39,811 nt of DNA, taken from positions 1 through 39,811 of the forward strand of contig JAFVEW010000136.1 in NCBI GenBank assembly GCA_017475805.1. Direction: 5' to 3'. The notes beneath the pieces are model-generated. The model saw nothing but the letters and a program-made list of their open reading frames with translations. It was not told where the DNA came from and made no database searches. Shown here piece by piece: positions 1 to 8,111 of the stretch (position 1 is the stretch's first letter; every line of letters starts with the position of its first letter). The stretch comes from Synergistaceae bacterium. GTDB taxonomy: Bacteria; Synergistota; Synergistia; Synergistales; Aminobacteriaceae. The translations under genes were made by a program, and so were the position numbers.

Positions 1-41
1 AAAATAATTTTAATAATTTTTTTTTAAGGAGAATTTTAATT

Positions 42-797
42 TTGAATATCAAATGGGAAGCAAAAGAATACGAAAATAAATTTTCATTCGTTCATCACTA
101 CGGCGAAGATGTTGTCAATATGATAGACGCGCCGATTAATAGCTTTGTTGTCGATTTAGGCTGCGGGAATGGAGCTTTGACTCAAAAAATTTCGCAGCGA
201 GGCTACTCAGTCATCGGCATCGACGGCTCGCCCGACATGCTGAAACTTGCAAGAGAACTTCATCCGAATTTGAAATTTATAGAGGCTGACGCTAGATATT
301 TTAATATAGAAGAGAAAGCCGATATTATTTTTTCTAATGCCGTTTTGCATTGGATTGACGATGATGAACAAGATAATTTATTAAAAAATATTCGCCGTAA
401 TCTCAAAGATAATGGCTCGTTTGTCTGCGAATTTGGCGGCTATGGCTGTGCTGAGAAAGTTCACTCGGCTTTAAGACAGGCGTTTAACTCGAGAGGCTTG
501 GAATATCCGTTTTATTTTTACTTTCCGACTATCGGCGAGTATGCTCCAAGAATGGAAGAAGCAGGCTTTATCGTTAAAGAGGCCTATTTATTTGACCGTC
601 CGACACCGCAGGAAGGCCAAGACGGTTTGAAAAATTGGATAAAAATGTTCTGCAAACGCGCTTTTATGAACGTCAATGAAAATGAAAAAGAAAATATTAT
701 TGATGAAGCAGTGAAAAATGCACGAGATTTTTTATTTCATGACGGCCAATGGTACGTCGACTACGTGAGAATAAGAATAAAAGCCTCAGCGCGATAA
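42..797 (+). CDS. SAM-dependent class I methyltransferase
   Basis: A 251-residue class I methyltransferase. Motif I (VVDLGCGNGALT, residues 36-47) binds S-adenosylmethionine, the acidic residue after strand 2 is D61 (IGIDGSPDML), and the post-motif ADIIFSNAVLHWI lies near residues 93-105. The overall pattern resembles trans-aconitate 2-methyltransferase-like and generic Methyltransf_11/25 proteins, but the substrate cannot be read from the sequence. Start is TTG at 42, chosen because AAGGAG at 26-31 lies 10 nt upstream and no later ATG precedes the SAM motif. It is followed after 40 nt by waaA on the same strand, so co-transcription is likely, though no functional link to lipid A/Kdo synthesis is evident. 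Family sure, function open. Confidence 0.85.
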   Translation: MNIKWEAKEYENKFSFVHHYGEDVVNMIDAPINSFVVDLGCGNGALTQKISQRGYSVIGIDGSPDMLKLARELHPNLKFIEADARYFNIEEKADIIFSNAVLHWIDDDEQDNLLKNIRRNLKDNGSFVCEFGGYGCAEKVHSALRQAFNSRGLEYPFYFYFPTIGEYAPRMEEAGFIVKEAYLFDRPTPQEGQDGLKNWIKMFCKRAFMNVNENEKENIIDEAVKNARDFLFHDGQWYVDYVRIRIKASAR

Positions 798-837
798 AAA
801 GTTAAATAAAATAAATCGGAAAGGAGCAATTTTTATA

Positions 838-2121
838 TTGAAATCAAAAAATTTTTTTTATAAATCCGGAATGGCATTATATAGATTTTTCACTGGAATT
901 TTTTTCAGGTTCGGCGGCTTGAAATTACTAAGACGAAAATATAAAAACGATTTTGAAGAACGTCTCGGCGAAATTTCAGGCGTCCCTGAAGGAGCAATTT
1001 GGATTCACGCCGTTTCAGTCGGTGAAGTTCAGTCGGCAAGCTCTTTAATTCGCAGAATACGAAGCAAAAGCCCCATGCCTTGCGTTCTTTCAACAGTAAC
1101 AACAACGGGGCGGAATATGGCCGAGCGTCTATTATCATCGGGAACAATCGCTAAAATTTTCTACAGCCCTTTTGATTATAAAAAATTTATAACCCGCGCT
1201 CTCGATAATATAAAGCCTTCTATTTACATAGTCATGGAAACGGAAATATGGCCGGAGCTATTTTCGGAGCTTGAGGCGCGAAAAATTCCCGCATTTTTGG
1301 CGAACGGCAGAATTTCAGAAAAAAGTTTCAAGCGTCTTAGACGAACAAAATTTTTTTGGCGCGGAGTTCTTGAAGGCTTAACGAAATTAATGGTTCGTTT
1401 TGAAGAAGACAAAGAAAAATTTTTAACATTGGGAGTTCCTGAAGAGAAAATTTTTGTAACAGGCGACTGTAAAGTTGATGCTTTACTTGACCGCCGGAAA
1501 GTTACAGGTCCTGAAAAATGGGAATGGCTCAGAAACGGCGACGCTCCTTTATTCATTGCGGGCAGCACTCATCCGGGCGAAGATGAAATAGTTATCTCGG
1601 CTTTTAGAATCGTTAGAAGAGATTTTCCGCGTTCAAGATTAATTATTGTCCCGCGACACCCTGACAGAGCTTTGATGACTGTTGCGGCTGTCTTGCCATA
1701 TCATGACTTAAACGCAGAATTATTATCGCGAATTAATCCTGAAAATAAAAATTTTAGTGCTAACGTCATTGTCGTTGACAGAATAGGAATTTTATTTGAA
1801 CTTTACGCCATAGCCGATGCCGTTTTCATTGGCGGCAGCCTCGTCGAAAAAGGCGGACAAAATCCTTTTGAGCCTGCTTTATTTGGACTTCCCGCAATTC
1901 ACGGGCCAAGCATGACGGATTTTCCTGACACTGAAAGAATGGACTCAATGGGAGCGGCCGTCAGAGTTAGCAGTGATGTCGAATTAGCTCGGGCTTGGGA
2001 AGAAAGACTCGACGCTTCAGCCGTCAGCAAAGCCCTTAGAGACTGCGACGAATATTTTAAGACACTCGGCGGCGCAGCTAAAAAAACTTGGAGCGAAATC
2101 GAGAAGACAATACGCGAATGA
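838..2121 (+). CDS. waaA: 3-deoxy-D-manno-octulosonic acid (Kdo) transferase
   Basis: A 427-residue Kdo transferase (KdtA/WaaA), which adds Kdo from CMP-Kdo to lipid IVA at the inner membrane in lipopolysaccharide synthesis. Family hallmarks: a basic, hydrophobic N-terminal anchor, IWIHAVSVGEVQSA, VLSTVTTTGRNMAE, the METEIWPEL segment, and the C-terminal glycosyltransferase site GGSLVEKGGQNPFEPALFG followed by a GP-M-DF motif. Length is normal for the family (about 420-430). Start is TTG at 838 after AAAGGAG; the same TTG usage is seen in the genes on either side. It is direct evidence for an outer membrane with LPS. The number of Kdo residues added cannot be deduced. Confidence 0.93.
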   Translation: MKSKNFFYKSGMALYRFFTGIFFRFGGLKLLRRKYKNDFEERLGEISGVPEGAIWIHAVSVGEVQSASSLIRRIRSKSPMPCVLSTVTTTGRNMAERLLSSGTIAKIFYSPFDYKKFITRALDNIKPSIYIVMETEIWPELFSELEARKIPAFLANGRISEKSFKRLRRTKFFWRGVLEGLTKLMVRFEEDKEKFLTLGVPEEKIFVTGDCKVDALLDRRKVTGPEKWEWLRNGDAPLFIAGSTHPGEDEIVISAFRIVRRDFPRSRLIIVPRHPDRALMTVAAVLPYHDLNAELLSRINPENKNFSANVIVVDRIGILFELYAIADAVFIGGSLVEKGGQNPFEPALFGLPAIHGPSMTDFPDTERMDSMGAAVRVSSDVELARAWEERLDASAVSKALRDCDEYFKTLGGAAKKTWSEIEKTIRE

Positions 2122-2155
2122 TATAATTTTTTGCAAATAAAAGGGAGATGGAATT

Positions 2156-2728
2156 TTGAATTTCACTGACGAAGACAAATTAATTCGAGAAAAAATAATG
2201 AGTGTTGCACGCCGTCTCGCAATGGCCGACGGATTATATTCGCTTAGTATCAAAGACATTGCTGAAGATTCAAACCTCGATGAAGAAACTATTAAAAAAT
2301 TTTTTAAGAATACGGACGAAATCGTTATTGAACTTGCAAAGACGAGATTTGGATTAACAGATGAAAATGTTTTGACTCTGCCAATCGAAGAAAAAATTAA
2401 ACTTTTTAATTCAGAATTATTAAAGCAAATTGAAACAGCAACCGTAGATAATTGCAGGTACTGGATTAATTCTAATCTCAAACCTGCGGACATTACGTTA
2501 ATTTCTTCGGATAAAGAAATCGTGAGAAAAATTTTAAGCTCAAGCGTTCAATCATGCGAATTAAAATCAAATACTCCGATTGAGGAATTTGTAGAATTTA
2601 TTATAAGCACTGTTTACGGAATGATGCTCAACTGGTGCATGACAGATACAAAATTTGAGCCGTTAGAACATGTAGACACAATCAACGAATTTATAATTAG
2701 TTCGCTAAAACCTTACATAATAAAATAA
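2156..2728 (+). CDS. TetR-like regulator, tandem copy 1
   Basis: A 190-residue protein with an N-terminal TetR_N-type helix-turn-helix (about residues 8-55: ARRLAMADGLYSLSIKDIAE, then DEETIKKFFKNTDEI in place of the usual YxHFxxK segment) and a helical C-terminal ligand/dimer domain. It is the first of three adjacent paralogues. All share LAMADG, an LPIEEKIK-like segment, a DKEI(V/L)RK/KN segment and a C-terminal NW-MT-FEPLEH block. TTG start at 2156 behind AGGGAG. No efflux pump or enzyme gene lies beside the cluster except the divergently placed symporter, so the regulon is unknown. TetR assignment rests on pattern; ligand unknown. Confidence 0.72.
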   Translation: MNFTDEDKLIREKIMSVARRLAMADGLYSLSIKDIAEDSNLDEETIKKFFKNTDEIVIELAKTRFGLTDENVLTLPIEEKIKLFNSELLKQIETATVDNCRYWINSNLKPADITLISSDKEIVRKILSSSVQSCELKSNTPIEEFVEFIISTVYGMMLNWCMTDTKFEPLEHVDTINEFIISSLKPYIIK

Positions 2729-2744
2729 TATAACAAGCTGAAAA

Positions 2745-3317
2745 ATGAATACACAAAATAACGAAAGAAAAAAAATTGTTGACGCTGCTAAAAACCTCGC
2801 AATGGCCGACGGATTTTATAATCTTAGTGTTAAAGTCATTGCTGACGCTGCGGAAGTTACAGAAGAGACATTTTACAAATTTTTCAATGACATCTATGCT
2901 CTTCAATCGGAACTTGTCTTAACACGCTATGGCCTTAGTGATGAAAGCGTTTGGGAGCTTCATATCGAAGAAAAAATCAAAATGTTTAGCTCGGCTATTA
3001 TCTCGCAGATAGAAACAGGAAATATCAAAGATTTCAGAAATTGGGTTTACACAAATCGCTTAGACATAAATGGCCATGAAGAAGTTTTAATTTTCTCTGA
3101 TAAAGAAATTTTGAAAAATTTATTGCTCTCAAGCATTAAAAACGGCGAATTAGTACCTGATGCTCCCGTAGAAGAAATTACTGAATTTATAGTCAGCCTT
3201 GTTTACGGTCTGACGCTTAACTGGAGCATGACTGACGGAAAATTTGAACCTCTCGAACATGTTGATAAGTTCAGCGATTTTATCATGAACGCTTTAATTC
3301 CATATCTAACGGTGTAA
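2745..3317 (+). CDS. TetR-like regulator, tandem copy 2
   Basis: The second of three paralogues (190 residues), starting with ATG at 2745, 16 nt after copy 1. N-terminal helix-turn-helix: AKNLAMADGFYNLSVKVIAD, then TEETFYKFFNDIYAL. The C-terminal half keeps the shared blocks (HIEEKIKMFSSAIISQIETG, FSDKEILKNLLLSS, LNWSMTDGKFEPLEHVD). The helix-turn-helix of this copy is closest to a standard TetR pattern. There is no strong Shine-Dalgarno motif before the start, so translational coupling to copy 1 is plausible. Possible roles are heterodimer formation or separate operators; neither can be shown here. Confidence 0.7.
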   Translation: MNTQNNERKKIVDAAKNLAMADGFYNLSVKVIADAAEVTEETFYKFFNDIYALQSELVLTRYGLSDESVWELHIEEKIKMFSSAIISQIETGNIKDFRNWVYTNRLDINGHEEVLIFSDKEILKNLLLSSIKNGELVPDAPVEEITEFIVSLVYGLTLNWSMTDGKFEPLEHVDKFSDFIMNALIPYLTV

Positions 3318-3321
3318 AAAA

Positions 3322-3885
3322 ATGAATGAACAAAATAATGAAAGGAAAAAAATCATCGACGCTGCTCAAAGGCTTGCAATGGCGGACGGACTTTTTAACA
3401 TTACTGTTGAAGAGCTCGTAAGCACAGGAGAAATTTCAGAAGAAACATTTTATAAATTCTTCAGGGACATTGACGAACTTACTATTGAACTTCTCCGCAC
3501 GAGATTTGGATTAACAGATGAAAATGTTTTGAGCCTTCCTATCGAAGAAAAAATCAAGATGTTTACTGTGCAAGTCATGACACAGGTCGAAACGGCTAAT
3601 GCTGAAAAATTCAAGACATGGGTTCATGAATATATCTTAATGCCTGTAAATCCGTTTATTATGTCCGACAAAGAAATTTTGAGAAAACTTTTGAAATCAA
3701 GTCTCGACGCAGGCGAATTAGCTCCAGATACTCCGATTGAGGATATTCTTGAATTTATAATAAGTTTTACTTACGGTGTTGCTCTTAACTGGGCTATGAC
3801 AAACACAGAATTTGAGCCTCTTGAACACATGGAAGTATTTAACAATTTAATTATTCATTCACTGATTCCCTACTTAACAAGATAA
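3322..3885 (+). CDS. TetR-like regulator, tandem copy 3
   Basis: The third paralogue (187 residues), 4 nt after copy 2. Its recognition region (TVEELVSTGEISEETFYKFF) departs further from the TetR consensus than that of copy 2. It shares with copy 1 a DNA block with no mismatches, about 34 nt long, encoding RFGLTDENVL (near 2342-2375 and 3500-3533), although the flanking codons have diverged. That points to recent duplication or gene conversion. The C-terminus has the same NWAMTNTEFEPLEH block as its siblings. A stem-loop with a T-run at 3891-3936 follows directly and probably ends the transcript. Confidence 0.7.
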   Translation: MNEQNNERKKIIDAAQRLAMADGLFNITVEELVSTGEISEETFYKFFRDIDELTIELLRTRFGLTDENVLSLPIEEKIKMFTVQVMTQVETANAEKFKTWVHEYILMPVNPFIMSDKEILRKLLKSSLDAGELAPDTPIEDILEFIISFTYGVALNWAMTNTEFEPLEHMEVFNNLIIHSLIPYLTR

Positions 3886-3890
3886 AAAAT

Positions 3891-3936
3891 AGGCGCGAGC
3901 TTCTCACAATGAGTTCTCACGCCTTATTATTTTTTT
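3891..3936. terminator. Bidirectional-type terminator between TetR cluster and symporter
   Basis: Inverted repeat AGGCG-c-GAG (3891-3899) with CTC-a-CGCCT (3916-3924), then TTATTATTTTTTT. It lies between convergent genes (TetR copy 3 on +, the symporter on -). A-rich sequence upstream of the left arm would give a U-run on the opposite strand, so it may serve both genes. Confidence 0.7.
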
Positions 3937-3954
3937 CTATAAAGTTAACAAAAA

Positions 3955-5607
3955 TTAAATAAGCGTATACGCTGTAATAGCTAAGATAACGGACAAGAAT
4001 CCGAGCCAAGTTTGTTTTTTATAGGCAACAACGAGACCTAAAATAGCCGCTAAAGTCGCGAATATTGTCGTGTGAGCAAAGAAAGCTATCGTTCCAAATG
4101 CTACGCCGATAACTCCGAGCGTTATATATTGAGCCTTTGAGACTAAAACTTTTTCGCCGGGTGTTAATGCTTTGTCTGCAGGAGTGCCGTATTTTTCTTC
4201 GTAGTCGTCAACGACTCTTTTCAAAACTCCCGAAAGAATTAATAATCCGATTAAGTTCGGTAATGCCATTAAACCGTTAAGAGTGTCTGAAATATCCCAA
4301 ATATTATTTAAGAATTGATTGCCCTGACTTCCTAAGAACTCTGCTCCGGCAGCTCCGATTACAATCATTACGATCCAAAGAATTTTCATGATAGGCTTTG
4401 TCCATACGCCGAATAAATAAGTGATTGCTGTCTCAGCGTACCAATACCAGCCTAAAATCGTTGTGAAAGCGAATAATAATAATCCGACTGAAAGAATATA
4501 TTTACCCGGAAGTCCGAGAGCGTTCTCAAATGCTTTAAGCGTCAACTGCGCACCCGTAAGTTCAGGGGCGTTCGTCAATGTTCCCGTAGCCATAACGACA
4601 AGAGCTGTCATCGTGCATATTACGATTGTATCCATGAAAACTTCAAAAATTCCATAGAAGCCCTGCTGAACAGGATGCTCAACGCTTGCTGTAGCGTGAA
4701 CCATAGGAGCTGAACCCATACCTGCTTCGTTAGAGAAAACGCCGCGAGCGATACCTCTTTGGACTGCTTCTTTAACTCCCCAGCCTGCTAAAGCACCGGG
4801 CAAAGTCTCTAACGGGTCATTGAAAGCAAGATGAACAGCGTTTGAAATTGCCGTAGGTATTGCTGACGAGTTCACGATTAAAACGTAAATTGAGCCGAAA
4901 ATATAGAAAATTGACATGAACGGCACGATGTAAGTCGTAACGGTTGAAAGGCTCTTTAAGCCGCCGATGATTACAAGCGCAACTAAGATAGCCATTACGA
5001 TGCCGCTGTAAATGTGATTAACGCCCCAGCCCATCGACATTGCTTCAGCTGCTGAGTTAGCCTGAGTGGCCGCACCGATACCGAATGAAGCTAAGAACGC
5101 AAAGCAAGCGAACAAAATCGCAAGTAATTTTCCTATGAACTTTCCGAGACCATGACCTAAAACTTCGCTCGTTCCGTTTTCAAGAATATACATCGTGCCT
5201 CCGCGCCAGTCGCCGTGAGCGTCTTTCTGTCTATAGTGAACAGCTAAAGTAACTTCGGCGAACTTCGTGCACATTCCGAAAATTGCTGAGATTAACATCC
5301 AGACCATTGCGCCGGGACCACCTAAATGAAGGGCAGTAGCAACGCCTGCAATATTACCTGTTCCGACGGTTGCGGCCATAGCCGTAGCCATTGCTGCGAA
5401 TGATGAAATTGATTTATCTGCGCCTGCTTTTTTTCTGAAGCTGAAAACTTCGGATAAAGACGCAAAGAAATATCTAAATTGCGGAAGTCCAAGCAAAAGA
5501 GTTAAATAAACTCCTGTGCCTACAAGCAAAATCAAAACGGGCGCACCCCAAACAAAACTGTTGACGATCCCGTTATAGTGCATAATCGTATCCATTATGC
5601 TCTGCAT
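3955..5607 (-). CDS. Sodium:alanine/glycine symporter (AGCS family)
   Basis: A 550-residue polytopic membrane protein of the AGCS family (AlsT/GlyP/AgcS type), which imports alanine or glycine with Na+. The family signature GTGNIAGVATALHLGGPGA is followed by MVWMLISAIFGMCTKFAEV. Conserved GIARGVFSNEAGMGSAPM and a string of hydrophobic segments fill the rest. It is longer than typical members (about 440-490): the last 80 or so residues after the ALTPGEKVLVSKAQ linker add two to three more hydrophobic segments. Start ATG at 5607 follows AAGGAG with 13 nt spacing. It fits an amino-acid-fermenting lifestyle. It stands alone, with a terminator beyond its 3' end. Confidence 0.9.
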   Translation of the reverse strand: MQSIMDTIMHYNGIVNSFVWGAPVLILLVGTGVYLTLLLGLPQFRYFFASLSEVFSFRKKAGADKSISSFAAMATAMAATVGTGNIAGVATALHLGGPGAMVWMLISAIFGMCTKFAEVTLAVHYRQKDAHGDWRGGTMYILENGTSEVLGHGLGKFIGKLLAILFACFAFLASFGIGAATQANSAAEAMSMGWGVNHIYSGIVMAILVALVIIGGLKSLSTVTTYIVPFMSIFYIFGSIYVLIVNSSAIPTAISNAVHLAFNDPLETLPGALAGWGVKEAVQRGIARGVFSNEAGMGSAPMVHATASVEHPVQQGFYGIFEVFMDTIVICTMTALVVMATGTLTNAPELTGAQLTLKAFENALGLPGKYILSVGLLLFAFTTILGWYWYAETAITYLFGVWTKPIMKILWIVMIVIGAAGAEFLGSQGNQFLNNIWDISDTLNGLMALPNLIGLLILSGVLKRVVDDYEEKYGTPADKALTPGEKVLVSKAQYITLGVIGVAFGTIAFFAHTTIFATLAAILGLVVAYKKQTWLGFLSVILAITAYTLI

Positions 5608-5671
5608 GAAAATTTACACGCTCCTTAAAAACTGCAAAAATTTTCACACATTATACACGATTATATTTTTA

Positions 5672-5702
5672 AGTAGGAATTAGGAGGCAGGAAGTAGGAA
5701 GT
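5672..5702 (+). repeat. Heptad repeat, copy a
   Basis: About four TAGGAAT/TAGGAGG/AGGAAGT units between the start of the symporter gene and the end of the next minus-strand gene. In this copy the AGGA strand is opposite to transcription of the neighbouring genes. Confidence 0.7.
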
Positions 5703-5720
5703 GAAAAAAAATTTTAATTT

Positions 5721-6926
5721 TTAATAACTCGGAACATAGACAAGGCCGCGAACGTTCACGGTGTCTTTATATTGAAATTCATGTTCGCGAACTTCAACAA
5801 TAAAAACGTTTCTTGAGTCGGGTCTGTGAAGTGCAGGGTTAATATTTAATTTTTGATTTCCAAAAGGAATTTCCTGAACGCGGGCTAAATTATTCAGCAA
5901 AATATCTCGCGGCATTTCATCAACAGGCTGAGGCATCATAGCGACGGCTCGCTTAAACCATTCACAAAGAGCTATAGCTTTGCCTGCGGCGACAATGTCA
6001 TCAATTTGCATAGCGCGGCTCATCCATAATCTTCGCTTAATCTCAATGAAGCCGCCTTGTGAATTTAGAGAGACGTTTTGATCCGCGAAAATCATTCCGC
6101 GACATAATAAATAAATTTTATCGGGTTCGGCACAGTTCCATAATTGCCAAGACGTTCTAAGCCTCATGAAATTTCGCCAAATTTCTCGCGCCCCCATGCT
6201 GCCCATGAAAGAAATAACGACACCTGCTTTATCGCCTTCATAGCTTTCAATTTCTTCAGACATCATGTAGTAAGTATCTCTAACCGAAGCGTCAGCCCAG
6301 TAAGGCATAGGCATAAAACCTTCATGGTCTAACATGTTATAGCAAATTTTCGCCTCACGTTCTTGATTAAGCGTGAAACGAGCAGCAGCTAAAGCGATTC
6401 TTTTTTCTCTGTCGAAAATTTCTGAAGCATATTGGACGAAGGCCGGAGCTCTATAGTCGCGATATAAATCTAAAGCAAAAACATTTTGAATAGGGTGGCC
6501 GTTGCGGTCTATTAAAACATTTTCGCCGCCTGAAATTAATAATGGAATGTTCATTCCGGCGAGTCTATCGACTAAAATTTTATCGGCTTCGTAGGAATTT
6601 GCAAAACTCATCACGGCGACAGTGTGATTATCAAAATTAAATCTCAAATCACGGACGGACGAGTCACTGTTTTCAGGATTATTCAAAAAAACAAATCTTA
6701 AGTCATGACCCCCGACGCCTGAACTGCTCTCGGCGATTTCTTTCTCGCTCCATTCGAGTGCAGTTTTTATAGATTTTCCGGGCTCTGACTCCCAGCCTTT
6801 TGAAGGCGGCACGACTAAGACGTTCCACACCCAGCTATGATCTTTTTGCATCAACTGAGCGCAGAACGCCTGATTTAAACTAAACAAGCATAAAAAAATT
6901 ACGGTGAACGCAAAAATTTTACGCAT
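5721..6926 (-). CDS. Secreted periplasmic-binding-like protein (type 1 fold)
   Basis: A 401-residue exported protein with an N-terminal signal peptide (MRKIFAFTVIFLCLFSLNQA, cleavage probably after AFCA). The mature part (VVPPSKGWESEPGKSIKTAL...SSSGVGGHDLRFVF...HTVAVMSFANSYEADKILVD...IPLLISGG) resembles the type 1 periplasmic binding fold of branched-chain amino acid receptors: an N-terminal lobe that tests alternate presence or absence of a site, and a second lobe around IALAAARFTLNQ. No ABC transporter genes are adjacent, so it may be a stand-alone receptor or scaffold. It lies 20 nt downstream of the Skp-like gene and is probably co-transcribed, which suggests an envelope role. The ligand is unknown. 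Confidence 0.6.
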   Translation of the reverse strand: MRKIFAFTVIFLCLFSLNQAFCAQLMQKDHSWVWNVLVVPPSKGWESEPGKSIKTALEWSEKEIAESSSGVGGHDLRFVFLNNPENSDSSVRDLRFNFDNHTVAVMSFANSYEADKILVDRLAGMNIPLLISGGENVLIDRNGHPIQNVFALDLYRDYRAPAFVQYASEIFDREKRIALAAARFTLNQEREAKICYNMLDHEGFMPMPYWADASVRDTYYMMSEEIESYEGDKAGVVISFMGSMGAREIWRNFMRLRTSWQLWNCAEPDKIYLLCRGMIFADQNVSLNSQGGFIEIKRRLWMSRAMQIDDIVAAGKAIALCEWFKRAVAMMPQPVDEMPRDILLNNLARVQEIPFGNQKLNINPALHRPDSRNVFIVEVREHEFQYKDTVNVRGLVYVPSY

Positions 6927-6946
6927 GAATTTTCAGCTTAAAAATC

Positions 6947-7417
6947 TTATTTCTTTCTTGAAAGCTGCTGAATAACGTCTTGAGTAATATCAACGCCGCC
7001 AATTAATACGACGAACTTATCAAGAACAAGCGTTAATTTCTTCTTCACGGCTACTTCACGGACAGCCTGCTCGCAGTCTCTATAGATCGGAGCCATTAAT
7101 TTCTGCTCTTCTTGAGCAAGTTCCATGCGCTTTGCCTGGACAGCTTGAGCTTTTTTAGCTGTGTCTGTTTCCTTGTCGGCTGCGGCTTTAGCTTCGTTTT
7201 CTTTCTGTCGAGCAATGTCTGCTAACTTCTGACGAGCTGCTGCAAGACCGGGATGATTATCAAGAATTTGTCCTCTATCAACAACGCCTACTGATTCAGT
7301 GCTTGCTGTTTGAGCGGCTGCTGCGGGCTTTTTAGCGGCTGCGGCTGAAGCAACTGCGGCGAAACTTACTACGATTGATATAGTTAATATAAGTAACATA
7401 ATTTTCTTTAATGACAT
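6947..7417 (-). CDS. OmpH/Skp-family periplasmic chaperone
   Basis: A 156-residue OmpH/Skp-like protein: signal peptide (MSLKKIMLLILTISIVVSFA), an Ala/Lys-rich linker, then VGVVDRGQILDNHPGL, a long charged coiled coil (ARQKLADIARQKENEAKAA onward) and a C-terminal strand region (KLTLVLDKFVVLIGGVDITQ). The VDxxxIL start and the VLD/GGVDIT end are typical of the family, which carries unfolded outer-membrane proteins across the periplasm as a trimer. The start at ATG 7417 is chosen over the upstream 7459 codon because AAGGAGG lies shortly before it and the signal peptide then begins correctly. First gene of a two-gene minus-strand operon. Confidence 0.85.
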   Translation of the reverse strand: MSLKKIMLLILTISIVVSFAAVASAAAAKKPAAAAQTASTESVGVVDRGQILDNHPGLAAARQKLADIARQKENEAKAAADKETDTAKKAQAVQAKRMELAQEEQKLMAPIYRDCEQAVREVAVKKKLTLVLDKFVVLIGGVDITQDVIQQLSRKK

Positions 7418-7567
7418 TATAAAAATATTCCTCCTTAATTTTGTCGCGGATTTTATCATTTAATTCGAGAAAAAAAATCACAAATATTACCGAAAAAACG
7501 GATCAATAACTTTTTAGAAACGTACACACCATGAATCTATGAACGAGCAAATAAATCGAAGAATTTT

Positions 7568-7591
7568 GTAGTAATAAATGTAGTAATAAAA
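7568..7591 (+). repeat. 12-nt tandem repeat (2 units), left copy
   Basis: Two units, GTAGTAATAAAT then GTAGTAATAAAA, preceded by TTTT. The identical 28-nt block (7564-7591) recurs at 16017-16044, on the far side of the hydrogenase operon, in the same orientation. Confidence 0.85.
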
Positions 7592-7716
7592 TTAGATTTT
7601 TCTCTTGAAGAAGTTCGCAGTTAAAATTTTTGTGATTGTATCAAAATTCTTTTAATAAAACGCTTTTGTTTTACTAAATAAAGTAATTTTTAATTTTGTA
7701 CTACCGTATCTCTTAC

Positions 7717-7957
7717 CAAAATAAGCCGTAAAGCCCTCGACTTTAGTCGTAGGGATATAAGGCTTTGAAATTTTAATTTGTTCTGATAAAATCATTGTCG
7801 TCGAGCTGGGGTGAAATCCGCCGACGTAAAAAAATGAAAAAAATAAGAAAATGGTTGGGGCGTCGACCATTCGGAGGAGAATCTGTAAGACACTTGCAGG
7901 GGTGCTAGGTTCGTTGATACCAGAATCCCCCGACTTTAGTCGTGAGGAGTACGTCAA
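7717..7957 (+). mobile_element. Non-autonomous IS608-type (IS200/IS605) element, 241 bp
   Basis: Both ends match the IS608 architecture. Left: target TTAC (7713-7716), then guide AAAG (7730-7733) directly before a hairpin (7734-7754) with stem CCCTCGAC/GTCG-T-AGGG, loop TTTA and one bulged T in the 3' arm. Right: guide GAAT (7923-7926) before a hairpin (7927-7947) with the same CGAC-TTTA-GTCG core, a bulged T and one mismatch, then cleavage tetranucleotide TCAA (7954-7957). Both hairpins are on the + strand, as required for Y1-transposase single-strand excision. No tnpA or tnpB fits in 241 bp, so movement would need a transposase in trans. Known from IS608: TTAC/TCAA cleavage sites and AAAG/GAAT guides. 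Confidence 0.85.
7800..7957 (+). ncRNA. Possible omega-RNA (reRNA)-like remnant at the right end of the IS element
   Basis: In IS200/IS605 elements the 3' part of tnpB and the right end are transcribed as the guide RNA of TnpB. Here the sequence before the right hairpin is GC-richer than its surroundings, can pair locally (CGTCG near 7799 with CGACG near 7824), and in one + frame ends LIPESPDFSREEYVK, similar to a degraded TnpB C-terminus. If expressed, its guide would be the bases after TCAA (from 7958, ATAGCAGCAATAAAAC). This is inference; no promoter is identified. Confidence 0.3.
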
Positions 7958-8040
7958 ATAGCAGCAATAAAACACAAAAATCAATTTTTGCGGTATGATG
8001 CCACAAACTCGCAAAAATCAAGGCATTACGCGCCCGCCTA

Positions 8041-8049
8041 TGATATAAT
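8041..8049 (+). promoter_or_regulatory. Extended -10 promoter of the hydrogenase operon
   Basis: TGATATAAT fits an extended -10 element (TGnTATAAT) about 60 nt before the TTG start at 8112. No good -35 is seen, which is common for extended -10 promoters. It lies 84 bp past the IS608-type element. Confidence 0.5.
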
Positions 8050-8111
8050 TTCAAGCTAAAAAATAAGGTTATCCACGACAATAAAGATTATATATTGAGG
8101 GGGAATTTATA

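Noticed and set aside
7652..8014. 120-codon minus-strand reading frame upstream of the hydrogenase operon
   Set aside because: It runs across both hairpins of the IS608-type element and has no family resemblance; a by-product of the element on the opposite strand.
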